Assembly: GCF_932526225.1 (NCBI RefSeq) | Contig: NC_064036.1 | Location: forward strand, 19,554,953 to 19,614,952 | DNA length: 60,000 nucleotides | Direction of reading: 5' to 3' | Source of the DNA: Nematostella vectensis | Lineage: Eukaryota; Cnidaria; Anthozoa; Actiniaria; Edwardsiidae | Part shown: one piece after another, positions 1-26,379 of the stretch | Position numbering within the stretch: the stretch's first letter is position 1 | Layout: each line of letters begins with the position of its first letter | Made by a program: the position numbers and the translations under genes | Notes under the pieces: model-generated | The model's database searches: none | The model's input: only the letters and a program-made list of their open reading frames with translations | Told to the model about the DNA's origin: nothing

Positions 1-15705
<15,705 letters not shown>

Positions 15706-16136
15706 ATTTCAAGCTTAAATAAAGGTCTAATTTTACTATTCTTTCAGACGAAGTTTGCGCTATCAAAGAAAAAATATGGCTAATTATCTTTACTGCACAT
15801 GCGCAATAAGGTGCACTGTCATTCAACTACTTAGTGCTTAGTACCACTCGTCCGTAAAGATGCAAAGGAAACCCAATGCCACCCGTCCTTTTAGTCGTGG
15901 TCAATTAATCACTTAATCATGCCAATATATCCCGTTTTAATATAGACTTCAGTTTTTTGGACATGATATATAAATAAAATTCTTAATCAAATGACGAAAG
16001 CATTTTCATAGAGGATTCTGAAGTTTGGGAGGGGGCCTCGGGTGGGTACCCTGTGTGTGTGAACGTGGCGTCTGTTCGAGAATCATGCTGAAAACATACC
16101 GTTGTTTGCTCAAGAATCTAGAATTTTTAGTACTAA
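15706..16136. promoter_or_regulatory. Divergent intergenic region between PSMC2 and methyltransferase copy 1
   Basis: 431 bp separate the PSMC2 start codon (minus strand) from the start of the first methyltransferase (plus strand), so it probably carries both promoters. A CATGCGCA motif near 15800 resembles half of an NRF1 site, common in housekeeping promoters; this is weak. No clear TATA box. Homology to the other units starts at 16099. Copy 1 has about 14 extra bases just before its ATG compared with copies 2 and 3. Confidence 0.4.
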
Positions 16137-17072
16137 ATGACTCTTAAACGCGGCCGTACTAGGACCCCTAGGTGGTCTAGTCTATTTTCTAGGCGATGCA
16201 TTATTGTAAGTGCAATTCTAACTCTGGTCTTCTTGATTTTTGTATCTTCGCAAATTCGTCTTGATCTGGAAGAAAAGTCGTTCTTTCGCAAGATCAAACT
16301 GGTAAAGCATAGCTGGTTTGAGCGGCAATATGTCGGTAGTTGGATCCAGGGTAAGCTCTTGGCGATGAAATGGGAAAGCTACGTGGACGCCTATTGCAAA
16401 CAAGGCAAAAGTCTTGCCTTAGGGGGGGGCTATACTAAAGACGACTATCTTGACTGGACGGTCGAAATTGCAGAACAACTTGGCTTCAAAGATGGTCACT
16501 CTATTTTCGATAATGGATGTGGCTGTGGGGCATTTCTGGTTGCATTTAATCTCACATACAATAACGTAAAAGTCGGTGGCTTGGATCTGAGCAACGGTGC
16601 AATTACATTCGCAAAGGAGACATTCCCTCAGTTCAAAGATAATTTCAAGGTTGGAAGTGTTGAAGACTTGTCCTTTGTTGCCACAGAAACATTTGATCAC
16701 GCCATGACGTTCTTTACATTTCCGTATGTGAGCCCAGAAGTACAGTGCAAGGCAGTCAAGGAGATGGTCCGAATTGTCAAACCAGGGGGGACACTCTATG
16801 TAGGCCATAACCTAGAGAGCGACTGTTTTAAGAATCACATCGGTATCTACACCCTCCCCCTGTGTTTCTGGAATGAGCAATGCCTTGCAGGAAGTGATGA
16901 CATTGAGGAAATTTATTATATCAAAGAAAGGGACCTGTTTGGTGTTGTGAAATACTGTCCTGAAAAAAGTGCAGTCTTTATCCGTAAAAAGGGCGTAGAG
17001 AAGCAACTCAAACAACATGCAGGAAAGTACTATTGTGATAGCAAGTTTCCCCCTTCAGGGAGAAAAAATTGA
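16137..17072 (+). CDS. Type II membrane-anchored class I SAM-dependent methyltransferase, copy 1
   Basis: 311 aa, single exon. Residues 1-20 are strongly basic, followed by one hydrophobic helix at about 21-40 with no cleavage site: a type II signal anchor that would put the enzyme domain in the ER/Golgi lumen. A sequon (NLT, 138-140) fits a lumenal position. The Rossmann methyltransferase core shows motif I IFDNGCGCGA (123-132), the acidic residue of the second strand in GLDLS (D150), VEDLSF (175-180) and the post-III motif IVKPGGTLYVGHN (213-225). It resembles Methyltransf_11/25-type small-molecule enzymes; the substrate is unknown and I do not recognise a named orthologue. It differs from copies 2 and 3 by G6S and one silent change seen by eye. 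Confidence 0.85.
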   Translation: MTLKRGRTRTPRWSSLFSRRCIIVSAILTLVFLIFVSSQIRLDLEEKSFFRKIKLVKHSWFERQYVGSWIQGKLLAMKWESYVDAYCKQGKSLALGGGYTKDDYLDWTVEIAEQLGFKDGHSIFDNGCGCGAFLVAFNLTYNNVKVGGLDLSNGAITFAKETFPQFKDNFKVGSVEDLSFVATETFDHAMTFFTFPYVSPEVQCKAVKEMVRIVKPGGTLYVGHNLESDCFKNHIGIYTLPLCFWNEQCLAGSDDIEEIYYIKERDLFGVVKYCPEKSAVFIRKKGVEKQLKQHAGKYYCDSKFPPSGRKN

Positions 17073-18550
17073 GCAAATTTATTTTCAGAAGTGAACAAAG
17101 TAAAATTATTGATTTATAACTACTCATGTATCAAGTAAACATAGTAAACTTTACGGCTGGATGTCACATTTTTTTAGAATTGGAGCAATGGAGAGGACAG
17201 CTATGGCAAATTGCTTGGTTTGAGATTATGACAGCCATTATAAGCTTTCCCAAACCCAAATTAGTTAAATTATAAAAATAGTTAAACATTTGTGACATAT
17301 CTCTTAGTCTCACATCCACAGCTAGGATAGAACCTTCACTTCTTACCACTTTGATGTTTTTGCCTGCAATGTCAAGGTGTTATAGTTACCGTAAAGTTGT
17401 AGGTTACCTTTTATGGTAGCTATTACACACAGGGATACAGTATAATTTACAATACTGTACAATACTGTTATTTTAAAGTATTTGTAAAACGAAAAAACTA
17501 AGGAGTAGCTTATTTGTGCTAACCTGGCACCTACCCCTAAATAAAGTTAGAATTATTAAAACGTATCTTCTGCCTAAAAATACTTAACTGGTTTGCAGGT
17601 ATGATTGGTGTAAATGCCACCTTGTTTCTATCAAAACCCATCAATGTTTACTCAATGGTTGTTGGATCATTTTTCACATAGCACCCACATCTAATGTGTT
17701 AAAACACAACTGCATTTGATAAAAAAAAAAACTTGCATCTAAATCTCAAAAGGGGCTGACACTTAACTAGACCCTCCACATTTTTTGGTTGTAAACTATA
17801 TCTCTAGTTCATTGTATGAAAAAAAAATATTTAGCTTTGATGATTATTGTTATAATTGATGCCCAAGTTTATTTTAGCATAAAGTAAATAAAATCACAAG
17901 TAACACTATTTTTCCTGTTTCCGTTTCTTTACTAGTCTAACAACAGGGCTGTTAGTGGAAGGAAATGGTGCACTATGTCCCTACTGGTCATTTCCTTATA
18001 GTTTTTGAAAATATTTGGATGGTGTGGCACATGCCCCCATTGCCCCACCCCCTGCTACGTCCCTGATTTAAATGAGTATGTAGATTGTAAATCCTATTGA
18101 GAGGCACTATATACCGTAAGTGAAATACCTCCTTTGTGACATCTCTAGTAAAACATATCAAGTAAGGAAAATCTGTCAGTGATTTTATCATTTTATGTGG
18201 TCGTAGTTTTGGGTCCTAGTAGAACTGTAGGTACTAAAATCTGGGCATGGGTCCTTATATCAATGAAGTGTTTTGAAGAGCACTACAATCATGTGGAGTT
18301 TGAAGATTGTGCAAAAAATTGCTAATTGAATAAAAAAATATCTCACCCTTATAACAGTTTTATTGGGGTATTAAAGAAAATTTATTCCATCCCTTTGGTG
18401 GTGTGCCATATGTTCCAAATGTCATATATCTGAATGACCCACCATTTTCCTGTACCATTTTTTTTTCACTGTGTTATGAAGCATGCCTCACAGCATTGGG
18501 TTTACATGGAGAAAATTGGTTGGGTCCTTGTGCTACAGCCGCAAAACATA
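17073..18550. other. Unique flank downstream of methyltransferase copy 1
   Basis: From 17125 this sequence is absent from units 2 and 3, where the Ngaro-like element starts 58 bp after the stop codon. It is AT-rich with no convincing gene. It probably represents the older, uninterrupted state of the locus. Confidence 0.6.
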
Positions 18551-18920
18551 CTATAGGGAGTAGACCATGTGACTTTGAGGGGCTCCTGCTCTATAGGGAG
18601 TAGACCATGTGACTTTGAGGGGCTCCTGCTCTATAGGGAGTAGACCATGTGACTTTGAGGGGCTCCTGCTCTATAGGGAGTAGACCATGTGACTTTGAGG
18701 GGCTCCTGCTCTATAGGGAGTAGACCATGTGACTTTGAGGGGCTCCTGCTCTATAGGGAGTAGACCATGTGACTTTGAGGGGCTCCTGCTCTATAGGGAG
18801 TAGACCATGTGACTTTGAGGGGCTCCTGCTCTATAGGGAGTAGACCATGTGACTTTGAGGGGCTCCTGCTTTATAGGGAGTAGACCATGTGACTTTGAGG
18901 GGCTCCTGCTCTATAGGGAG
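18551..18920. repeat. 40-bp minisatellite, about 9 units
   Basis: Near-perfect tandem 40-mers containing TAGACCATGTGACTTTGAGG, 370 bp in all. Only one C/T variant (GCTTTATAGG) is obvious, in the next-to-last unit. The same array has 4 units in the other two segmental copies. Confidence 0.97.
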
Positions 18921-19420
18921 AAAGAACAATTCAGCTCTAAAGGAGTCTTTGAATGAAGAGCAGCATTGGTAGAGCAAAGTAACAGTATTTTAAAAGGCTT
19001 ATTCCCTGTTCTTGTTTTCTTTATATTTTTTTTTTGGATGAAGTATTTCGTCCAGTTTAGTCACATACTGACTGTGAAACCCAAAATACTTAGTCTGCTT
19101 AGCAACCACACTTAGTGTTGTTCACATCGGAAATCCTAAACCTGTCTTCAGATTTGTGGCTGATGCTTTCCATTACTGTGGAGTTTCAGAACATTGGGAG
19201 TTAGTTTATAAATGAAAAATTATTGTCCTACCCCATACACTTGATTTTCACAAGTTCAAATTTTTTTTGTTTTTGAGATAACAATATTTCCCAACACATT
19301 TTACTGTCTTTGTCAAATAAACCCTGTATTGTTGTGATTGTGTGACAATAAAATCAAGCAAAACCAGTGGAATTGAAATATGTGCCTTCATCAAAACTGA
19401 AGCAGAGTAATGCACCCCAG
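18921..19420. other. Non-coding spacer shared by all three units
   Basis: AT-rich sequence between the minisatellite and the G-tract, also at 34719-35221 and 55058-55560. No gene recognised. Units 2 and 3 share small differences from unit 1 (for example GAGCAACATT against GAGCAGCATT). Confidence 0.6.
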
Positions 19421-19620
19421 GCGGGGGGGGGGGGGGGGGGTACTCCCTTATACGGGCTATACTGGGACATGCCGTTGGACAGGGTATACATTTTAGGCAT
19501 TGTCTGTCCTGAACAGGGTATACATTTCAGGCCTCTGTCCTGAACAGGGTATATATTTCAGGCCTCTTTGTCCTGAACAGGGTACATGATTTTAAGCGAG
19601 GCTGTCCTAAACAGGGCATT
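19421..19620. repeat. Poly-G tract followed by degenerate ~30-bp tandem repeats
   Basis: An 18-G run (19423-19440) is followed by several units around TGTCCTGAACAGGGTATACA. Unit 2 has 16 G and one more repeat; unit 3 has 10 G and fewer repeats. It looks like an interspersed repeat family of cnidarian genomes; that family assignment is from memory. Confidence 0.8.
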
Positions 19621-20514
19621 GGTTGCCTTGCTATAACTCGTAACTGCTGATCCTGCCGCCAATCCGATTGCCTTGCTTTCTTTCACGTGCTAACTAGGGC
19701 CCTAAAATTGAGGTTGTCGTCCTAAACAGAGTCCTAAAATCAAGGGTGTTATCTTAAACAGTTTGCTTGACATACATTTGATGGCACTGCCTTCCAGTCC
19801 TGGGAACATCTTTAATAAAACTTTGATTAGAAGACAGTACATTATTTAACAGAATTAAGCTTTTTTTAATCAGTACAATGTACACATTTGATTTTGACCT
19901 TTAAGCGACATTCAAACATGGTAGATTTTCATTTGAAATTCAAATGCTACATATTTTTTTGTTGGTGAATAAAGAACAATACAAAGAATAAAGATTTTCA
20001 GCTATGGTCTCTTGAAAGCATACTATAAAATAGAAATTCAAACAACACTCAATTCAATATCATAGAATCACTGACATGTCTATGCTTAATAGGCTGTCAC
20101 ATTTTATTCTTTTTCTGAGTTGTTTATAATAAAATAGGACACTGCCTACATATTGTTTTCAAATGAAAATTGTGACCAATTAAATGCACTTCTTAACAAT
20201 TTCCTGTGATAAGGTGTTCATGTCAATGCCACAGCATCTAACACTGTGAACTTATATTCTATCCAGCAAGAATACAAGTACTGTAAATTTTGTGGCAGGA
20301 TCTATGTTACAAAAGAGCTTCTATGTCAAGGTTGAGATTCTTTTTGTTTCAATTTCTTTCATTAGATTGTGCCCCTCCATACATATGTTGGAACTTTTTT
20401 TGATCTGGAGACAAACCCCAGTTAGGATAGTACTTCGTGGGTGTACTACTATATGTGCGATACCCATGAAGCATAGCATATATAATGTCCAGTTCATTAT
20501 TAAATGCTGCAACA
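19621..20514 (-). other. 3' flank/3' UTR region of the CDC42 exon, copy 1
   Basis: Sequence downstream (minus strand) of the CDC42 stop codon. A candidate AATAAA on the minus strand lies near 20101-20107, about 410 nt past the stop. Equivalents are near 35940 and 56240. No other gene seen. Confidence 0.45.
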
Positions 20515-20802
20515 CTAAAGAAGCCGGCACTTCTTCTTCTTTTGAGGCTCTGGGGGTTCTAATGCTGCCAGAATTGCTTCATCAAACACGTTTTTAAGGC
20601 CTTTTTGTGTTAAAGCCGAGCACTCAACATACTTCACCGCTCTGAGCTCTCTTGCAAGCTTCTCTGCAGCTTCGACTGCGATGGGCTTTTGTTTATTTTT
20701 AGACAGCTTCTCTATTGTCCCTTGATCATCACGTAGATCAACTTGGGTACCGACCAAGAGGAAAGGTGTCTTTGGGCAGTGATGTGTAATTTCTGGAACC
20801 CA
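20515..20802 (-). pseudogene. Orphan last exon of CDC42, copy 1
   Basis: A complete, open 95-codon exon with its acceptor (CAG before TGGGTTCCAG), starting WVPEITHHC and ending in the prenylation box CRLL. It includes TQVD (G4), the Rho insert ([10 protein letters not shown]) and CSAL (G5). The upstream intron is cut at 21098, where a piggyBac fragment begins, and no exons for the P-loop or switch regions are present. It therefore cannot make CDC42 by itself. It is not eroded, which points to recent duplication, possible use as a captured 3' exon, or both. Confidence 0.92.
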
Positions 20803-21083
20803 CTGAAAAGAGGATAAATAATTGAGACAATATTCAATTAAGCATCTAGACTTTTCATTACTTGGTTACCAAATTAATATATTTTCAATCACTGATAATG
20901 ATCCTTGTTTAATCCTGGAACAGCAAATGGCCAATCAGCTATCTAAGCCAATAAATAGTTTTTGTTTCCACTTTTTTGCAATAAAACATATAACTGCACA
21001 AAATGGATAATTGATTCCTAAAGGTGGTATGATTTAACTCTTTGCTATTACCAGATAAGAAATTGATTTGGAATTCTTTACAG

Positions 21084-21878
21084 TCAAAAACTATAAACAA
21101 CTTGATACCCAAGTCCTTGTTGCACGCCGCCATCTTTCTTCCCCGTGTATACTTGCATTTCAGAAACGAACGCTGTTTCCGCATCAGCGCGCACCCATAT
21201 CTTTATTCCTCGCTTTATTGGCTTCATCGGCATATATTGTTTAAAACCAAGGCGGCCTTTGTATTTTACCATCGCCTCATCAATGCTTACATTTTGAGAA
21301 GGCAGGTAATGTTCGCTGAATGACTTCTCAAGCGCGTCGAGGAACGGCCGCACTTTGTGCAGTTTGTCATGCCCCGGGCTGCCACGAGGAATCATGGTTT
21401 CTCGATTGTTCAGATGAAGATACTGTCTTATCTTCTCAAATCTGTCTCTTGACATTACCTTCTTTACCTCTGCAACGCCAAGAAGTGGCTCGGAAGACCA
21501 ATACAGTCTTGTTTCTGGAAGCTCTTTGAAGCCAAAGAGAATGTTGAGCCCAAGGAACGCACGTATTTCGGCAATGGTGGTTTCGTACCATTTCTCATCA
21601 GGCTTCGTTTGTTGGCTCTGGCGGGCATATCTATTTGTTTCCAGGACGATATGTTCAATCAGTTCTTCTGGAAACAGCATCAGGAAGAAATCCACCGCAA
21701 AACAGTCTTCTGGTAGCATAAAAGTGGCACCGGTCCGCTCGCGAAATGCAGAAACTGTCACGTCTCCCTCGGTACTTGACCAAATTTCTCTCGATTCTCT
21801 CTGAAAACTCACATCTTCGTTCTCAGAATCGCTTTCCTCGCTCTCATCGTCTTTAGAAATATCAGACTCCCCACTCAT
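21084..21878 (-). pseudogene. piggyBac-family transposase, 5' fragment, copy 1
   Basis: 264 codons. The acidic N-terminus (SGESDISKDDESEESDSENE) is followed by the DDE_Tnp_1_7 start, including FLGLNILFG, the first catalytic aspartate in VSIDEAMVKYKGR and IKIWVRADA. The match stops after LGYQVV at 21099, where CDC42 intron sequence begins, and a stop follows four codons later. The second and third catalytic aspartates, the C-terminal zinc-binding region and the 3' terminal repeat are missing, so it cannot transpose. It could still give a truncated DNA-binding protein or the 5' part of a fusion. Confidence 0.88.
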
Positions 21879-22259
21879 TCTTAGTTAACGGGTACCATTG
21901 ATGTCACACGTATATATAGCTCTACATTTTGTATTTAGGCGCAATTTATTGAGAGATGTGTGATTTTGCGAAGAGTTTGGGTCTATGGGAGATTTTGTTT
22001 TAAGTTTTCTGTGTAAAAAGTTCGACATATTACAAAATATTGACCTCTGAACATGTAACGCTATACGAAAACCATATGTCACAAGAATAAAAAACAAAGT
22101 TTAAACCGAAAACTTGAGATGTTCTGCCTGTAGTTGCTGCCTAAATTGTGTCACAATTTGGAGATACATGTTTCAGGACTCACCTAAATTAAAGTTACGG
22201 TTGTCGTTGTTGGTTTCCTCAACACACTGGACCGTGATCCAAGTGTCACGTGAATTTGG
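21879..22259 (-). promoter_or_regulatory. Upstream region of the piggyBac ORF with a TATA-like box
   Basis: On the minus strand GCTATATATACG lies about 30-40 nt before the ATG at 21878, a plausible TATA box. The piggyBac 5' terminal repeat and a TTAA duplication could not be placed with confidence. Equivalent: 37712-38092. Confidence 0.4.
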
Positions 22260-22620
22260 GTCATTTACGTTACCAGGCACAAAAAATCGAAATATAATTT
22301 CTTGTATATTCGTACAGAAGCCCTGAAACATATTTATAACAACTTTAAGGCTCAAAGACCCAAACCAATATTAAGAACTGTTCATAAAAATCAAAGTGTT
22401 CAAGAAATCATCACTTTATGCCAGCTAATTGGCAATAATTTTACTGCACTGTCGCTTACGTTACTCAATCTAGGTCACAACTGCCAAGCTTTAAGACCTT
22501 AGGAGGTCTTGTTAGCAGTGTCACATTGCAGAGCGACCTTAGTAATATCTTAAAGACAAATAATAATCTAATTTGGTTGAAACGTAAAGAGACAGTAGCT
22601 TGACAAATGCTAGTGTCACA

Positions 22621-22639
22621 TTACGTTACCGTAACGTAA
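22621..22639. repeat. 19-bp palindrome made of two opposed subterminal motifs
   Basis: TTACGTTACCGTAACGTAA is a 9-bp perfect inverted repeat around one base, joining the two orientations of the element's subterminal motif. Also in copy 2, about 15,833 bp to the right. Confidence 0.85.
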
Positions 22640-23182
22640 ATGACAATAGAATTTACGTACTATCGTCTAATGGGGCGCACGTGCACACACACACTAGTGA
22701 GATAAGGATAATTTGTATAGGATTAAATTGCCAAGATATCTAACGTATTAGTTAAAGCCCAACAAGCTGTAATACAAGTCTTTCCTTCGATGACCTTCGC
22801 GGTAGAAGTATCAACTCTATCTTCACTTTTAAACTCAATTTGGTTTTAACTTCTCGAAAAGCAGAATTAAGGTAAGATACCACGCCTATGGTATTGTGTG
22901 AAGCTAAATGACTGATAAAGGCACTAATGCATACGCATTAGCTAATATCTAGAATAGTGAGGCTCAGCACATGCTTTTGCCAGTGGTAACGTAAATGACA
23001 TTGAAAGTAACGTAATTGACAAAGTATTATGGATGAGGCAAGCTAGTTAACAATTGGTGGGCTACTTAAAAAAGGATCAAATGACCACTATTTAGAATTA
23101 AAAAAGCTTTCAGAATGATTTTTCTGTAATTTTGTGAAAATTGCTGTATCTTATGATCATTGTTTTATTCGAAGCATTCAAA

Positions 23183-25656
23183 ATGGGGAAATCAAGAGCA
23201 GAGATTCAACGCGCCTACAGAGAACGAAAAAAAGGGAAAGATTCAAATTGGCAACAAAATGAGTCAATCCGAGTGCAAAAATACTACACACCAGCATCCA
23301 AACTTAGTGAAAAAGAGCTGGCGGAAAAAAGAGCGAAGAACGCGGAGGCTCAGCGCAAAAGTAGAGAAAAAAAGAAAATGTCCAAGATGGTAGAAAACAC
23401 CGACAGGCCCGCGCTTAAAGTAAAAATAACAGCCACTCCAAGCATGAGAAAGTAAAATGAAAAAAATAAAACAATAAAACGCTTAAAACAACAAATTGCC
23501 AGCCTTGAAAAAAGCAATGTTAAAATGAGGAAGCAGAAAGAAAGGCTTTTCAAAAAACTAACGCCCCCTGCTGCCACCCCGTTAGCCGAAATGACACCTC
23601 GTACCCGCACAAAAGCCCAAATAGAAGCATCCGGTATAAAGGAAAAGCAGTTTCCCAACCAACTGAAAAAGTGCCTTTTGTTTGGGAATATTCTAGTCGA
23701 CGAAGTCAAGGATTCCTTGAAAACCAATAAATCTACCTCCGGAGTGAGGGCCATAAGGAATATCATTACCGGGAAAATTATAAAAAAGTATCATGGACTG
23801 AGGCAATTGAGCAGAGAAATTGGAGTGTCGCGAAGATTTATTAAAAATGCTAAGACCAAGAAAGTTAGCTATACAAGAAAGGGTCGTTTGGTGGAAATCC
23901 GCAAGAGACTCCAAGAAGATATAATCAGTTTTCTCGAAAGAGACGACAATAGTCGTATGATGCCAGGAAAACAAGATGCTAAAAAGTGTGGTGATAGAAA
24001 GATACAGAAGCGAATTTTGAGCGACTACCTTTACAACCTGCGCATGAAGTACCTGGCTGAAAACCCAAACGCTAAAATCTCGCAGGCGGTTTTCTACAAG
24101 ATGAGCCCCCCTTATATGATGCTAGCAAGCTTTGCCTGTCGTGATACCTGTTTATGCCAGCATCACCAGAACATGGCGCTTCTGCTGCGAAGCATGAAAA
24201 GAAGGCTTCTAATCAGCACTGGTAATCCAGATTCCTTCATTAAGGATAACACAGACGAGCAGGTCCTGGAGATCCTGAAGAAGATTGGGGATGGAGAAAA
24301 AATAACATATGAACAGTGGAAGCGAGTTCAGGACGAGGACGGCAAGCACAGGACCAAGCTTATCAATACAAAAGCATCGAAAGAAGATTTTATAGACAAG
24401 GTGACAGCGGCGACATTGAAGTTCCGTGAGCACAACAGACGCCACTATGAGCAATACCAACAACTCCGGCGTCTGAAAAGCAACCTCCAAGCTGGGCATG
24501 TTGTAATTCAAATGGACTTTGCCGAGAATTACAACTGCCAGTCTTGCGAGGAGGTGCAAAGTGCTCACTGGAATGGCCCCACTATGGTCTCCCTACATCC
24601 AGTAGTGGTATATTACTAGGCAGAAGGCAAAGACGACCTCGAGCACAAGAGCTTTGCCTTTGTTTCGGAAGAGCTCTCGCATAATGCAGCTGCCGTGTAT
24701 GTCATCTTGGGGAGACTGAATCAAGAGCTGAAGGATCTTGTCCCTGACCTGGCCTTTGTACACTATTGGACAGAGAGTCCCACATCACAATACAGAAACA
24801 AGACAATCTTCGCCATAGTCGCGAACCACAAGGAAGAGTTCGGAGTCCCAGCAAGATGGAACTATTTTGAAGCGGGGCACGGAAAAGGTCCCTGTGATGG
24901 TGTCGGGGGAGCTGCCAAGCGGATGGCTGACGAGGCGGTGCGGTCAGGCAAAGTCGTTATTGACGATGCACACAGCTTCTTTGTTTGGGCCACCGAATAT
25001 CAAAGTAGTGTGACCTACATTTACTACTCAACAGATGACTTCAAAATGGCATCAGCAAGGCTGGACAAGTACAATGGCACACAGACTGTCCCTGGCACAA
25101 TGTCAATGCATGCCATATGCGCAGTGGACAGACACACCGTTCTCACTCGTGTCACCTCGTGTTACTGTCCCGACTGCCTTTCCAGCCCAAAGGATAGCCA
25201 TTGTGCATGGAAAGCCGCCATGCTCACTCCACCCAGTGCGTTGAGTCTACGCAATGAGCTCGCTCTAAAGGTAGACGACTTTGTCGCTGCCGCTTACGAA
25301 GGGGACTGGTATGTTGGCAAAGTACAGCAGATCGACCAGGAGGACGGCGAAGCTCTCGTGACTTTTATGTCACGTAGTGGCACTACCCTTCAATCTTTCA
25401 GCTTCACATGGCCTGCCCGCGAAGATGTTATTTGGATCAAGAGGGACATGATCTTATGTGTCATCGAGCCGCCCACCCGAAGTAGTAAAACGCGCAAAAC
25501 ATATAGTTTGACTCCTGCGACACTGGAGCTCGTTAAGGTTCGCTTCCGCCTACCTTGTGTCATTTACGTTACCGTTTTTTATAGAGGTTTTAGAAAAACG
25601 ATGGTTCAAATCGAAGCACCAAATATATCACCTGTAAGTAGAACCAAGTATTTTCG

Positions 25657-25688
<32 letters not shown>

Positions 25689-25756
25689 CAGTGCGCTTGA
25701 AAGCATTTAAACGATTCTTTTTGTTTGGATGTGAAAACTGTCATTTACGTTACTAG
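23183..25756 (+). pseudogene. DDE-type transposase, copy 1 (two in-frame stops)
   Basis: Same reading frame and product as copy 2 (39016-41535). It is interrupted by TAA at 23453-23455, shared with copy 2, and by TAG at 24617-24619, where copy 2 has AAG. The second stop is a single-base nonsense mutation private to this copy, falling between the first catalytic motif DFAENY and the rest of the domain. The (TA)n run near the 3' end has 14 repeats here and 10 in copy 2, an 8-base difference that changes the last residues. Confidence 0.85.
25657..25684. repeat. (TA)14 microsatellite
   Basis: Fourteen TA repeats inside the 3' end of the transposase frame; the paralogous run at 41490-41509 has ten. 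Confidence 0.95.
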
Positions 25757-25919
25757 TAGCAAAAGTTTAAGAAATTATGAATATGACCAAGTTATTGTTC
25801 AGAACCTTTAATGATAACTAAAAGGCGAAAATTTGACCAAAATTTTACAAGTTAAGAGTTGCATCGTGTATCCTACTGAGAAGGTCATATACGTTACTTT
25901 ACATGTCATTTACGTTACC

Positions 25920-26379
25920 ATTTCCAATCAGCATATATTGTTTAATTGCTTTATCAAATCAAAATCAACTTTATTGCGTTTAATATTTTGATATTGATGC
26001 TAGTAATTGAATGTAGTTGTATATTTCAAGACGTTCTAATTTTGTATTGAGAAAAACTTAAAGGAAGAACAATTTAATAATTTTGAAAACATAGATTCAA
26101 CTCTTAAATCAAACAAAATTTGTGACAATATAAAGACGAGTCTACGGTGTTCTATGATGTTTATATTCAACAAAATTCATCTACTGCCACAAAAATAATA
26201 AAAAAAGGCGTATTTTACTGGTTAAACGGTTTTGTATTTGTGTGTTTTTGGGAAATGGACATGGAAAAGTCTCCTTTTCAGCTTGATTACCGAGGCATAT
26301 ATAAATTTGTGTAGCTTTTTTGCCTTTAAAGATATTGATGGGTCGTTTTGGGAGCTTGAATGACAAATAATTCTCCAAA
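25920..26379. other. Spacer between DNA transposon and LINE ORF
   Basis: AT-rich; it may include the right terminus of the transposon and the 5' UTR of the LINE, but neither border is visible. A CTTAA-type indel near 26057 separates copy 1 from copy 2. Confidence 0.5.

Larger units (their letters stand above)
22260..25919 (+). mobile_element. DNA transposon of unassigned superfamily, copy 1 (bounds = outermost subterminal repeats)
   Basis: A transposase gene lies between two clusters of a 14-bp motif, GTCATTTACGTTAC, or its inverse or close variants: 22260, 22454, 22621, 22631, 22986, 23007 on the left; 25559, 25740, 25884, 25905 on the right. Such subterminal clusters are typical transposase binding sites. 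The true termini and target duplication could not be fixed by eye. Copy 2 is at 38093-41744. Confidence 0.7.

Noticed and set aside
16419-16808. 129-codon minus-strand frame, repeated in all three units
   Set aside because: It is the reverse of the methyltransferase coding sequence and shows no domain; its conservation follows from the duplicated gene.
17988-18191. Short minus-strand frame in unit 1 unique sequence
   Set aside because: Low-complexity, no homology recognised, not conserved in the other units.
20292-20597. 101-codon plus-strand frame over the CDC42 3' end
   Set aside because: Antisense to the last CDC42 codons and 3' flank, no recognisable protein.
23452-23502. Possible 51-bp intron removing the TAA in the transposase
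   Set aside because: It starts GT, ends AG and keeps the frame, but it is too short for a normal animal intron and lacks a clear pyrimidine tract.
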